Below, in pieces: positions 24,978 to 33,095 of a stretch of DNA of 45,693 bases (position 1 is its first letter; each line of letters opens with the position of its first letter). The notes under the pieces are model-generated. The model did no database searches and was not told the origin of the DNA. It saw only the letters and a program-made list of their open reading frames with translations. The DNA lies in NCBI GenBank assembly GCA_947371645.1, contig CANBQJ010000004.1:1-45693 (forward strand), given 5' to 3'. The DNA comes from Burkholderiales bacterium (lineage in GTDB: Bacteria > Pseudomonadota > Gammaproteobacteria > Burkholderiales > Burkholderiaceae). Both the position numbers and the translations under genes were made by a program.

Positions 24978-26966
24978 TCAGGCCTTGCCTGGCAGGCTGG
25001 CGATGTAGGCGCGCCAACCGCCCAGGTGGCTGATGTCTTGTGCACCCTCCAGCCCTGAGGGTTCGCAGATGAAGCCCTTGACCCAGCTGCCATCGGCCAG
25101 CTCGATGCTGCCCAGGCCCAGGGGCGGGGGGATCATGCCCAGGAACGAGCCCACGCTGTCTTGCGGCAGCGCGTAGACCTCGACCTCGATGGCAGCGCCC
25201 GGCCCTGCAGCCAGCTCTGGCGCACTGAGGCGAGACAGGCCCGGCTTGGGTGGCACGGTACCCGGCAGGGCATAGAGCTTGTAAGCCGAAGCGGTGCGCG
25301 TGCGCGTCAACAAGCGGGCCTGACGCTCTTTCAGCTGCCAGTGCAAAGGCATGCCGGCCAGGTGGGCCCCCACCACGGCCACGGGCATGGTGGGTGCGGC
25401 CTGGGGCCGTTGTGCAGACAGTGCAGGCAAGGCCCAGGCCTCAGGCGGGGGGGCCGGCAAACGGCAGCCGAGCATGGGCTCATCCGGCCAGGCATCGGGC
25501 TGCTCGGCGCTGAGGCGCTGCATGAGGGCCTGCCAGCGGGCACCCAGCTCCAGCAAGGCGGCATCTCGCCCGCCGGGTGCGATGAAGGTCACGCCAAAGG
25601 GCAGGCCTTCAGGCGTGAAGCCGGCGGGCACGGCCAGGGCAGACCAACCCAGCAGGTTGACGAAGTTGGTGTAGGTGCCCAGCTGGCTGTTGCGGCCAAT
25701 CGGGTCGGCTTCGACGCTGGCCTGAGTGGGGAAGGTGGGCGCGGTGGGCACCATCAGCACGTCGACCTCGTCCCACAGGCCCTGCACGCCGGCGGCCAGG
25801 TCCTGCAGCTTGTACTGGGCCACGAAGGTGCCGATGGCATCGTGGTTGCGTGCGCTTTCGATGATGCGGGCCACAACCGGGTGCACGGCCTCCGGCTGCG
25901 CCTCGAAGAAGCCGGCGATGGCGGCGTAGCGCTCGGCCACCCACGGGCCTTCGTAGAGCAGCCTGGCCACGCTCCACAAGGGTGTGAAATCGACCGCTGT
26001 GGCGTGGACGGGAGCGAAGTCAGGCAACAGGGGCAAGGCCTGCTGGGCGCGCTCGAAGGCGTGGGCATAGGCCGCATCACCAAACCACTCGGCCTGGCTG
26101 GGCACGCCCACGCGCAAGGCCTGAGGGAAGTGGGGCAGGCCAGGCTGCCTGGCCTTGGCGTGCGAAGGGAAGCTGGGCTGTCCAGCCATCGGGCCCGACA
26201 TCACCGCCATCACGCGGGCGGCGTCGTGCGCGGTGAGCGCGAACACCGAGACGCAGTCGAGGCTCTTGCAGGCGGGCAGCACGCCGTGCGTGGGCACCAG
26301 GCCAGGTGTGGGCTTCATGCCCACCAGGTTGTTGAAGGCGGCCGGCACGCGGCCTGAGCCTGCGGTGTCGGTGCCCAGGGCGAACGGCACCTCACCACGC
26401 GCCACCACCACCGCCGAGCCCGAGCTGGAGCCGCCCGAGACGTGGTCGGCACTGAAGGTGCTGTGGGGCGCACCATAGGGCGAACGTTGGCCCACAAGGC
26501 CGGTGGCGAACTGGTCGAGGTTGGTCTTGCCCACCACGATGGCACCGGCATCCACCAGGCGGCGCACCGCTTCCGCCGACACCTTGGGCGTGAAGGCAAA
26601 CGCCGGGCAGGCCGCGGTGGTGGGCATGCCTGCCACGTCGATGTTGTCCTTGACGGCAAAGGGGATGCCGTAGAGCGGCAGCAGGTCAGCGGGGTGGGCG
26701 CCGGACTGCTGGGGCGAAGCGGCTGTCAAGGCGGCCACCCTGGCCCCCAAGGCGGCCAGCTGGGCTTGCAGCTGGGCCTGGTCCGCACGAAAGATCCAGG
26801 CCGGGTCGTTGGTCAGCGCACCATCCGAAGCGCCCTCATGCCAGCGCGCCCACAAAGAGGCGATGACCTGCTCAGGCCGCAGGCTGCCACTGCGGTAGGC
26901 CTGCAAAAGCCCGTCGATGGTGCACGGCAGGTCGGATTCAGGAAGGCCAGCGTTGGTGAATGGCAT
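24978..26966 (-). CDS. atzF: Allophanate hydrolase AtzF
   Basis: A 662-residue enzyme: amidase-signature domain (about 60-480) followed by the C-terminal allophanate hydrolase domain (about 530-662). The Ser-cisSer-Lys machinery is visible: K in PFAVKDNIDVAG, the Ser pair in DHVSGGSSSGSAVVVA and the nucleophile loop GTDTAGSGRVPAAF. The C-terminal part shows PVAVVGAHLAGMPLHWQLKE and YKLYALPGT, typical of the domain that finishes conversion of allophanate to two ammonia and CO2. It is the last enzymatic step of biuret and cyanuric acid breakdown. ATG 26966 is chosen; the frame can also start at a TTG at 26999, but neither has a strong ribosome site. It lies 73 bases behind the isochorismatase-like gene. 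Confidence 0.93.
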   Translation of the reverse strand: MPFTNAGLPESDLPCTIDGLLQAYRSGSLRPEQVIASLWARWHEGASDGALTNDPAWIFRADQAQLQAQLAALGARVAALTAASPQQSGAHPADLLPLYGIPFAVKDNIDVAGMPTTAACPAFAFTPKVSAEAVRRLVDAGAIVVGKTNLDQFATGLVGQRSPYGAPHSTFSADHVSGGSSSGSAVVVARGEVPFALGTDTAGSGRVPAAFNNLVGMKPTPGLVPTHGVLPACKSLDCVSVFALTAHDAARVMAVMSGPMAGQPSFPSHAKARQPGLPHFPQALRVGVPSQAEWFGDAAYAHAFERAQQALPLLPDFAPVHATAVDFTPLWSVARLLYEGPWVAERYAAIAGFFEAQPEAVHPVVARIIESARNHDAIGTFVAQYKLQDLAAGVQGLWDEVDVLMVPTAPTFPTQASVEADPIGRNSQLGTYTNFVNLLGWSALAVPAGFTPEGLPFGVTFIAPGGRDAALLELGARWQALMQRLSAEQPDAWPDEPMLGCRLPAPPPEAWALPALSAQRPQAAPTMPVAVVGAHLAGMPLHWQLKERQARLLTRTRTASAYKLYALPGTVPPKPGLSRLSAPELAAGPGAAIEVEVYALPQDSVGSFLGMIPPPLGLGSIELADGSWVKGFICEPSGLEGAQDISHLGGWRAYIASLPGKA

Positions 26967-27039
26967 ACAGGTGGGGGTATGGGGTCCCGGAAGGTTCAAG
27001 TGTCGCGCAGTTGGGGCGAAGTTGCCGCTCGGTGGTGAC

Positions 27040-27714
27040 TCACATGGGCTTCAAGGCCGCGATCAGGGGGGCAGACAAAATGGTCCAGCCCACGATGGCG
27101 CCTTGCGCGCGGATCATGTCCAGCGCCGCCGCCTTGAAGGCCGGGAAGTAGCTCTCGGTGCCGTCTTCAACGAGCAGGCAGTCGTAGCCACGGTCATTGG
27201 CTTCGCGCAGGGTGGTCTGCACGCAGACCTCGGTGGTCACGCCCATGACCACGAGGTGGGTGATGCCGCGCGCGTCCAGCAGCTCACCCAGGCCGGTGGC
27301 GTAGAAGGCGCCCTTGCCAGGCTTGTCGATGACGACCTCGCCGTCCACCGGTGCCAGTTGCGGCACGATGGCGTTGCCCGGCTCACCGCGCACGAGGATG
27401 CGGCCCATGGGGCCCTCGTCGCCGATGCGCAAGGTGGGCGAGCCGCGCAGGCGCTTGGCGGGCGGGCAGTCGGACAGGTCGGGCAAGTGGGATTCGCGGG
27501 TGTGCACCACCAGGCCGCCGGCCGCGCGCCAGGCTTGCAGCACGGCCTTGACGGTGGGCACGATGGCCGTGAGCAGGGCGACGTCGTTGCCCAGGCTCTC
27601 GCCGAAGCCGCCAGGCTCGACGAAGTCACGCTGCATGTCGATGATCACCAGCGCGGTGTGGGTCACGTCGAAGCTGTAGGCAAAGGGCTGGGCGTCGAGG
27701 GTGATGGTGGTCAT
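27040..27714 (-). CDS. Isochorismatase-like amidohydrolase (triuret/ureido type)
   Basis: A 224-residue cysteine hydrolase of the isochorismatase-like superfamily. The D-K-C triad is visible: D26 in [11 protein letters not shown]131 in [13 protein letters not shown] and C164 in [11 protein letters not shown], with the cis-peptide turn before C164. It is a paralog of the biuret hydrolase at 32385-33095 but differs in the substrate-facing loops. In a betaproteobacterium (Herbaspirillum) a related pair, TrtA and BiuH, degrades triuret and biuret, so triuret or another ureido amide is a fair guess; it is not proven. It starts 12 bases behind the BMP-type ATPase gene and precedes atzF, so it belongs to the same operon. 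Confidence 0.85.
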   Translation of the reverse strand: MTTITLDAQPFAYSFDVTHTALVIIDMQRDFVEPGGFGESLGNDVALLTAIVPTVKAVLQAWRAAGGLVVHTRESHLPDLSDCPPAKRLRGSPTLRIGDEGPMGRILVRGEPGNAIVPQLAPVDGEVVIDKPGKGAFYATGLGELLDARGITHLVVMGVTTEVCVQTTLREANDRGYDCLLVEDGTESYFPAFKAAALDMIRAQGAIVGWTILSAPLIAALKPM

Positions 27715-27726
27715 GGGGGTGGGTCC

Positions 27727-29337
27727 TCAGGCGGCCTGGGCGACGGGGTGGTGGTGGCCGCCCATGAAGGCGCCCAGCACGTGGCGATCGGCATCGTGGG
27801 CGTCGCATGCATGGACGATGCGGCCCTCGCTCATCACCAGGATGCGGTCGGCCAGCTTGAGCAACTCGTCGAGGTCTTCGCTGACGAGCAGCACGGCGCC
27901 GCCCTGGTTGCGCACGGCCATGATGCGGCTGTGGATCTCGGCCACGGCCGCGAAGTCCAGACCGAAGACGGGGTTGGAGACCAGCAGCACGTCCACCTGG
28001 CCATCGAGCTCACGGGCCAGCACGGCGCGCTGCACATTGCCGCCAGACAAGGAGCGGATGGGCGCGCTCTCGCCCTGGGTCTTGACCTTGTAGGCGGCGA
28101 TCAGCTCGCGGGCCTTGTCCTTGAGCACGCTGGCGCGCATCCAGCCCCAGCTGGCCACGGGCGCCTGGTCAAAGCGTCGCAGGCCGATGTTCAGCGCCAC
28201 GCTGAGGTCGCCCACACAGGCGTTGCGCAAGGGCTCTTCGGGCAGGCTGCGCACGTGCAGGCGCTGGTTCTGTTCGCGCCGGGCATGGTAGGGCTCGCCG
28301 GCCATCCAGACCTCGCCGCTGTCGCGGTCGCGCTGGCCCACCAGGGATTCCATCAGCTCGCGCTGGCCATTGCCCGAGACGCCGGCGATGCCGACGATCT
28401 CGCCGGCCTTCACGCTCAAGGACAAGGCCTGCTCGGCGGGCTCGCCGCGGTCACCCAGCACGCCCAGGGCCTGGACCTTCAGGCGCTCTGTCTGCTGATC
28501 GGGGGCGAAGGCCACGCGGTGCAGGTCTTCGCGTTTGGCGGCGGCGGCGTGACCCTTGCCCGCGCCCTCACCGGTCAGGCCCATCATCTCGGCACCCAGC
28601 AAGGCGGGCGTGGTGTCGGCCACGCGGTGGCTGCCCATGAGCTTGCCCCGGCGCAGCACGCTGACGTCATCGGCCACCTCCATCACCTCGCGGAACTTGT
28701 GCGAGATCATGATGACGCTGACCTCACCCGCATGGGCGCGGTCACGCAAGGCACCCAGCACCTCGTCGGCCTCTTGCGGGGTCAGCACGGAGGTGGGCTC
28801 ATCGAGGATGAGCAAACGGGGCTTGAGGAAGAGCTGCTTGAGGATTTCGAGCTTCTGCTTTTCGCCGGCAGACAGGTCCATCGGGCGGGCGTCCAGGTCC
28901 AGGCGGAAGGGCGTGGTCTGCATGAAGGCGTCCAGCTCTTCACGCACGCGCCGCCAGGGCACGATGGCGGGCAGCTCGCCCTTGGCCAGCAAGAGGTTCT
29001 CGGCCACGGTCATGCCGGGCACGACTGTGAAGTGCTGGTAGACCATGCCGATGCCCAGGTGGCGGGCCACCACGGGTGAGGTGATGGCGTGCTCGCGGCC
29101 ATCGATGAGCACGGCGCCTTCATCGGGCTGGTGGTAGCCCACGATGGCCTTGACCAGGGTGCTCTTGCCCGCGCCGTTTTCACCCAGCAAGGCGTGCACG
29201 GTGCCGGGGCGCACGTCCAAGGAAACGCTGTCGAGCGCGGTGAAGGCGCCAAAGCGTTTGGTCAGCTCATACGTGGACAGGGCCAGGGCGCCGGTCTTGG
29301 GGGGCGCTTGCAGGGCGGGGTCGAGCGGGGCGGTCAT
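27727..29337 (-). CDS. ABC transporter ATPase, BMP/nucleoside type (two domains)
   Basis: A 536-residue fusion of two ABC domains, as in the YufO/NupA/RbsA class. First domain: Walker A ALLGENGAGKST, signature LSAGEKQKLEIL, Walker B LLILDEPTSVLT. The second domain is degenerate: its Walker A-like loop GVSGNGQREL lacks the lysine, the signature is LSGGNVQRAVL, and the Walker B region VLLVSNPVFGLD lacks the catalytic Glu. This asymmetry is normal for the family. It energises the importer formed by the permeases at 34210-36322 and the binding protein at 36326-37444, which are separated from it by about 5 kb in the same operon. It lies 33 bases behind the SsuB-type ATPase gene. Confidence 0.93.
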   Translation of the reverse strand: MTAPLDPALQAPPKTGALALSTYELTKRFGAFTALDSVSLDVRPGTVHALLGENGAGKSTLVKAIVGYHQPDEGAVLIDGREHAITSPVVARHLGIGMVYQHFTVVPGMTVAENLLLAKGELPAIVPWRRVREELDAFMQTTPFRLDLDARPMDLSAGEKQKLEILKQLFLKPRLLILDEPTSVLTPQEADEVLGALRDRAHAGEVSVIMISHKFREVMEVADDVSVLRRGKLMGSHRVADTTPALLGAEMMGLTGEGAGKGHAAAAKREDLHRVAFAPDQQTERLKVQALGVLGDRGEPAEQALSLSVKAGEIVGIAGVSGNGQRELMESLVGQRDRDSGEVWMAGEPYHARREQNQRLHVRSLPEEPLRNACVGDLSVALNIGLRRFDQAPVASWGWMRASVLKDKARELIAAYKVKTQGESAPIRSLSGGNVQRAVLARELDGQVDVLLVSNPVFGLDFAAVAEIHSRIMAVRNQGGAVLLVSEDLDELLKLADRILVMSEGRIVHACDAHDADRHVLGAFMGGHHHPVAQAA

Positions 29338-29370
29338 GGCGTTCCTTGCGGTTGCTTGCGTTGCCTGAGT

Positions 29371-30174
29371 TCAGGTGGCCATCTCGCGGCGGAAGACTTC
29401 GAGCGTGCGGGCCTTGACGCGGATGAACTCAGGATCGGCCACCGACTCGGGCTGACGGGGGCGGGGCAGGTCGAAGGGCACGATCTCGGCGATGCGGGTG
29501 GGGCGGCGCGTGAGCAGCAGGATCTCGTCGGCCAGGAAGACGGCGTCTTCGAGGTCATGCGAGACGATGACCATGGTGGTGCCGGTGGCCAGGTGGGCCT
29601 CTTGCAGCTTTTCGCGGATGAAGAGGGTCATCTCGAAGTCGAGCGCGGAGAAGGGCTCATCGAGGAACATGACCTCCGGGCGCATGGCCAGGGCACGCAT
29701 GATGCACACGGTCTGCTGCTGGCCGCCGGAGAGCTCGTAGGGGTAGCGCTCGAGGTCGAAGCGGATCTCGAAAAGCTTGATCAGTTCTTCGACGCGGGCC
29801 AGCACTTCGGCTTCTTTGACGCCTTGTCGACGCAGGGGGTAGGCGATGTTGTCGCGGGCGGTGATCCACGGGAAGAGCGCGTCGCGGTAGTTCTGGAAGA
29901 CGTAGCCAATCTTGGTCTCTTTGAGGGTCTTGCCATCGAAGAGGATTTCGCCGGCATCCAGGGGAATGAGGCCGGCGATCATGTTCATCAAGGTGGACTT
30001 GCCGCAGCCGTTGGGGCCGAAGATGGACACGATCTTGCCGCGAGGCAGGTCGAGGTTGAAGTCGGTGTAGAGCGGCTTGCCGGCGAAGGACTTGCACAGG
30101 CCTCTGACCGTCACATGGGGACGGGTGGCAGCTTGTGTGCTGGCCAGGTCGTCGGGCATCAGGATGGCGTTCAT
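29371..30174 (-). CDS. ABC transporter ATPase, nitrate/taurine/sulfonate type
   Basis: A 267-residue SsuB/TauB/NrtD-type ATPase with Walker A FGPNGCGKST, Q-loop GYVFQNYRDALFPW, signature YELSGGQQQTVCIMRALA, Walker B VMFLDEPFSALD and H-loop IVSHDLEDA. It is the partner of the permease at 30575-31354 and the binding protein at 31370-32359. The gap to that permease is 400 bp and filled with structured repeats, which is unusual inside an operon and may lower or stabilise its message. Start ATG 30174, with AGAGGAC about 6 bases upstream. Confidence 0.93.
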   Translation of the reverse strand: MNAILMPDDLASTQAATRPHVTVRGLCKSFAGKPLYTDFNLDLPRGKIVSIFGPNGCGKSTLMNMIAGLIPLDAGEILFDGKTLKETKIGYVFQNYRDALFPWITARDNIAYPLRRQGVKEAEVLARVEELIKLFEIRFDLERYPYELSGGQQQTVCIMRALAMRPEVMFLDEPFSALDFEMTLFIREKLQEAHLATGTTMVIVSHDLEDAVFLADEILLLTRRPTRIAEIVPFDLPRPRQPESVADPEFIRVKARTLEVFRREMAT

Positions 30175-30231
30175 GTGAAGTCCTCTTGGCAGGGCAAGGT
30201 GTTGGTGTTTGGGAGAAGGTGCGGTGATGCC

Positions 30232-30337
30232 GGAGGGGGCACAGGCGGCACATGACTCCGCTCATGTCCTCCGGAATGGGCTTGGCCCATTCCTCCCCCT
30301 TTACTTCGCTCCGCCATGCACCGCCTGTGCCCCCTCC
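30232..30337 (+). repeat. Structured REP-like element, copy 1
   Basis: Outer stem: 30232-30248 pairs perfectly with 30321-30337 (17 bp). A 2x2 internal loop (CA/CA) and a CATG/CATG step (30251-30254 with 30315-30318) lengthen it. Inside come the conserved TCCGCTCATGTCCTCC (30257-30272), an inner hairpin GGAATGGGC/GCCCATTCC (30273-30281 with 30285-30293, loop TTG), and the conserved TCCCCCTTTACTTC (30294-30307) followed by GCTCC. Copy 2 at 30438-30535 has the same conserved segments in the opposite orientation. On the minus strand the first segment reads GGAGGACATGAGCGGA, which looks like a ribosome site and start codon. Confidence 0.85.
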
Positions 30338-30340
30338 CCA

Positions 30341-30350
30341 CACCGCGGTG
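30341..30350. repeat. 10-bp palindrome CACCGCGGTG
   Basis: A perfect palindrome just right of element copy 1. It may extend the cruciform-forming potential of the region or serve as a protein site; nothing more can be said. Confidence 0.5.
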
Positions 30351-30359
30351 GTGGAAGGG

Positions 30360-30397
30360 GTGGTTTGAAGAGCGGCCAACGCCGCTCTTCAAACCAC
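30360..30397. repeat. Perfect 17-bp stem hairpin between the two elements
   Basis: Bases 30360-30376 pair without mismatch with 30381-30397 around the loop CAAC. No T run follows on either strand, so it is not an intrinsic terminator. It lies centrally between the two inverted element copies. A smaller hairpin, GCCTTCGC/GCGAAGGC around GAA (30399-30417), follows directly. Confidence 0.9.
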
Positions 30398-30437
30398 AGC
30401 CTTCGCGAAGCGAAGGCGCTGCCAGAGCCTCACCCAG

Positions 30438-30535
30438 CCGAGCGGTGTGGGTGGATGGTGGAGAGAAGTAAAGGGGGAGGCTGGGTGCAGCCCAGCCGGA
30501 GGACATGAGCGGAACCATCCACCCACACCGCTCGG
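30438..30535 (-). repeat. Structured REP-like element, copy 2 (inverted)
   Basis: Outer stem: 30438-30459 pairs perfectly with 30514-30535 (22 bp), a sequence unrelated to the copy-1 stem. Inside, read on the minus strand: TCCGCTCATGTCCTCC (same as copy 1), an inner hairpin GGCTGGG/CCCAGCC around CTGCA, and TCCCCCTTTACTTC followed by TCTCC (one change from copy 1). Stems vary while pairing and single-stranded segments are conserved. It lies 39 bases past the stop of the SsuC-type permease on the operon's downstream side. Confidence 0.85.
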
Positions 30536-30574
30536 CCCGCCACCCAGCGAAGACAGCGCCCTGAGCGAAGCCCC

Positions 30575-31354
30575 TCATGCTTTGCCACTCCAGTGCACCA
30601 GCTTCTTCTCGATCAACAAGAACGCCAGGTTGAGCAAGTACCCCAGTGCCCCCGTGATGAGGATGGAGGTGTACATGTCCTTCACATTGAACACTTGCTG
30701 CGCGTCGATGATCCGGTGCCCCAGCCCCGTCTCCGAGCCGATGAACATTTCGGCCACGATGACGATCACCAGCGACATCGACACCCCCGTGCGCAGCCCC
30801 ACAAAAGTCTGGGCCAGGCTCTCCATCAGCATCACGTCCTTGAACACATGCCACCTGGACACACCCATGATCTGCGCCGCCATCACCCGCGTCTTCTTGG
30901 CGTTCATCACCCCGTAAGCACTGTTGAACATCACCAGCAGCACCGCCGCAAAAGCCGCGATCGCGATCTTGTTGGCATCGGTGATGCCGAAGATCAGCAT
31001 GAACAGCGGGATCAGCGCCGACGAAGGCGTGGAGCGGAAAAAATCGATCAGGAACTCGACGCTGCGGTAAGCATTCACCGAGCTGCCCAACATCACCCCC
31101 AGTGGCACCCCGATGGCGACCGCGATGCCAAAGGCCGCCAGGGTGCGCCCCACGGTGGACTCCAGGTCCGGCAAGATGGCGCCGCTGATCAAGCTGTCCC
31201 ACAGGTGCATCAAGGTTTCGCCCGGTGGGGGCAAGAGCACGGGCTTGATCCAGTGGGCCGCGATCGCCAGCTCCCACAGGCCAAACAAAAGCGCAGGCCC
31301 GATCAGCGGCAAGAGACGCGGGTCAAACAGGCGGTCGATGGCTTTGGGGATCAT
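30575..31354 (-). CDS. ABC transporter permease, SsuC/TauC type
   Basis: A 259-residue inner-membrane permease with about six hydrophobic segments. The binding-protein-dependent transport signature is near the middle (VFKDVMLMESLAQTFVGLRT for the EAA loop, and SETGLGHRIIDAQQVFNVKD after it), as in SsuC/TauC/NrtB. It starts 15 bases behind the binding-protein gene and is followed by the structured repeat region. It should import a small anion or neutral molecule captured by the NMT1-like protein at 31370-32359. Confidence 0.92.
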   Translation of the reverse strand: MIPKAIDRLFDPRLLPLIGPALLFGLWELAIAAHWIKPVLLPPPGETLMHLWDSLISGAILPDLESTVGRTLAAFGIAVAIGVPLGVMLGSSVNAYRSVEFLIDFFRSTPSSALIPLFMLIFGITDANKIAIAAFAAVLLVMFNSAYGVMNAKKTRVMAAQIMGVSRWHVFKDVMLMESLAQTFVGLRTGVSMSLVIVIVAEMFIGSETGLGHRIIDAQQVFNVKDMYTSILITGALGYLLNLAFLLIEKKLVHWSGKA

Positions 31355-31369
31355 GGCGGCCTCCGGGCA

Positions 31370-32359
31370 TCAGGCCACGTAGAGCAAGGGCTTGACGGGC
31401 ACGGCACGCGAGAAGATCTTGCGTTCGGTGAACACATCGAAGAACTTCTGGAAGTAGCCGATGTCCGAGGCGCTGAACTCGTTGTACATGGTGAAGCCCG
31501 CCAGAGGCACCTCCTTGACCAGCGAAGGGTCGATGGCGGTGAAGCCATCCAGGTGCTGGCGCACTTCGGCCGGGTTTTTGCGCACGAAGTCCACGGCCTT
31601 GGCATAAGCAGCGATGTACTTCCTGGCCTCATCAGGCCGCTCCTTGAGCAAGGTGCTGGTGACGGTGGCCGATCCGCCAAACCAGGGCGCATCGGGTGCA
31701 CCCAGCACATACTTGGAGATCACGCCGTTCTCCAGCACCCGTGTCAGCCCCTTGAGGCGGCCCGCCGTGCCCGTGGGCTCCAGCGTGTAGACAGCGTCCA
31801 GCTGTTCGGCGGCCAGGGCCGGCACATGCTGACCAATGGGCAGCTCGGTCACGTGTGCATCGGTCACGCCGTTCTTCTCCAGGATGATCCTGGCCAGCGT
31901 CAGGTTCTGGATGCCAGGCCCTGACGCCACGCGCTTGCCCTTGAGCTCGGAGATCGCCTTGATCGGGCTGTTGATGGGCACCACGAACTGGTCGAGCACC
32001 AGATTGTGGTTGGACGGGTTGGAGCAGATGATCTTGAACAGCCCAGGTGAGGTGATCTCGGCCAGGGCCAGCACGGCCGATGCGGTGCCGTTGGCCGAAC
32101 CGTGTATGCGGCCAGAGATCATGGCCTCGGCCACCTGCTGGGCGCTCTGGAACTTCACGCCTTCGACGTTCAAGCCCGCGTCTTTGAAGAAGCCACGCTC
32201 CAGGGCCGCATACAAGGGCAGCCCCGATGCGATGGGCCAGTAGCCGATCTTGATGGGCTCGGATGCGGCGCGCGCTTGCGGCCACAGGCTGGCGCCTGCG
32301 ACAGCGGCCGCACCGGCTTGCAACAGTTGGCGACGACGGGTCTGGTGTGGGTGATGCAT
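31370..32359 (-). CDS. ABC substrate-binding protein, SsuA/NMT1 type
   Basis: A 329-residue periplasmic binding protein with a Tat-like signal (TRRRQLLQAGAAAVAGASLW, then PQARAA). The body has the NMT1/THI5-SsuA fold: PIKIGYWPIASGLPLYAALE, FKDAGLNVEGVKFQSAQQVA, FKIICSNPSNHNLVLDQFVV, and KGKRVASGPGIQNLTLARII. The start ATG 32359 is preferred over 32404 because the signal begins there and it removes overlap with biuH. The ligand is unknown; the operon points to a ureido or amide compound. It lies 25 bases behind biuH. Confidence 0.9.
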   Translation of the reverse strand: MHHPHQTRRRQLLQAGAAAVAGASLWPQARAASEPIKIGYWPIASGLPLYAALERGFFKDAGLNVEGVKFQSAQQVAEAMISGRIHGSANGTASAVLALAEITSPGLFKIICSNPSNHNLVLDQFVVPINSPIKAISELKGKRVASGPGIQNLTLARIILEKNGVTDAHVTELPIGQHVPALAAEQLDAVYTLEPTGTAGRLKGLTRVLENGVISKYVLGAPDAPWFGGSATVTSTLLKERPDEARKYIAAYAKAVDFVRKNPAEVRQHLDGFTAIDPSLVKEVPLAGFTMYNEFSASDIGYFQKFFDVFTERKIFSRAVPVKPLLYVA

Positions 32360-32384
32360 GGCGGCGACGTCCTCTGTGGTGTGC

Positions 32385-33095
32385 TCAAATCGTTTGCAAG
32401 GCACGGATCAGGGCTTTGGAGTCGGACACCGCGCCGAACACGCCGCCCTGCATCTTGATCATCGAAAACGCGGCCGCGTGGTTGGCCGGGTCGGTGGCAC
32501 CGGTGCAGTCGGTCAGCATCACGCACTCGAAGCCACGATCGTTGGCGTCGCGCATGGTCGTGTGCACGCAGACGTCCGTCGTGATGCCGGTGAGGATCAC
32601 GTTCTGGATGCCCTTGGTGTGCAAGATGAGCTCCAGGTCGGTCGCGTAGAACGAGCCCTTGCCCGGCTTGTCGATGATGGGCTCGCCTGCAATGGGATAG
32701 AGCTCGGGGATGATGTCCCAACCCGGCTCGCCACGCACCAGGATGCGGCCGCAGGGGCCCGCATCGCCAATGCCCACGCCGTCGGTGCCGATCTGGCGTG
32801 AGCGCCAGCGCTTGTTGGCGGGGAGGTCGCTCAGGTCAGGCCGGTGGCCTTCACGGGTGTGGATCACGAGCATGCCCACACGACGGGCTTCGGCCAGCAA
32901 CACCTTCAAGGGCTCGATGGGCGCGCGCGTCAGCGACAGGTCGTAGCCCATCTTGTCGACATAGCCCCCCACGCCGCAGAAGTCCGTCTGCATGTCGATG
33001 ATGATCAGCGCCGCGTTGCCCGGTCGCAGGTCGCCGTTGTAGGGCCAGGCGTAAGGTTGGGCATCGACGAAGGTGCCCTTGGGCGTGGTGCTCAT
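32385..33095 (-). CDS. biuH: Biuret amidohydrolase
   Basis: A 236-residue isochorismatase-like cysteine hydrolase that I recognise as very close to the characterised biuret hydrolase BiuH of Rhizobium: [74 protein letters not shown] and [18 protein letters not shown]. Triad D34, K143 and C176 (TTDVCVHTT). It converts biuret to allophanate and ammonia; AtzF in the same operon completes the breakdown. The ATG overlaps the stop of amiF (ATGA at 33092-33095), so the two are coupled. Two extra residues near 104-107 (TDGV) relative to my memory of BiuH do not touch the triad. Confidence 0.9.
   Translation of the reverse strand: MSTTPKGTFVDAQPYAWPYNGDLRPGNAALIIIDMQTDFCGVGGYVDKMGYDLSLTRAPIEPLKVLLAEARRVGMLVIHTREGHRPDLSDLPANKRWRSRQIGTDGVGIGDAGPCGRILVRGEPGWDIIPELYPIAGEPIIDKPGKGSFYATDLELILHTKGIQNVILTGITTDVCVHTTMRDANDRGFECVMLTDCTGATDPANHAAAFSMIKMQGGVFGAVSDSKALIRALQTI

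Noticed and set aside
26917..29079. Open frame of 720 codons antisense to the ATPase and hydrolase genes
   Set aside because: Antisense to two firm genes with many family motifs.
30181..30560. CRISPR array
   Set aside because: The repeats are two inverted copies with internal pairing, not evenly spaced direct repeats with unique spacers, and no cas genes are present.
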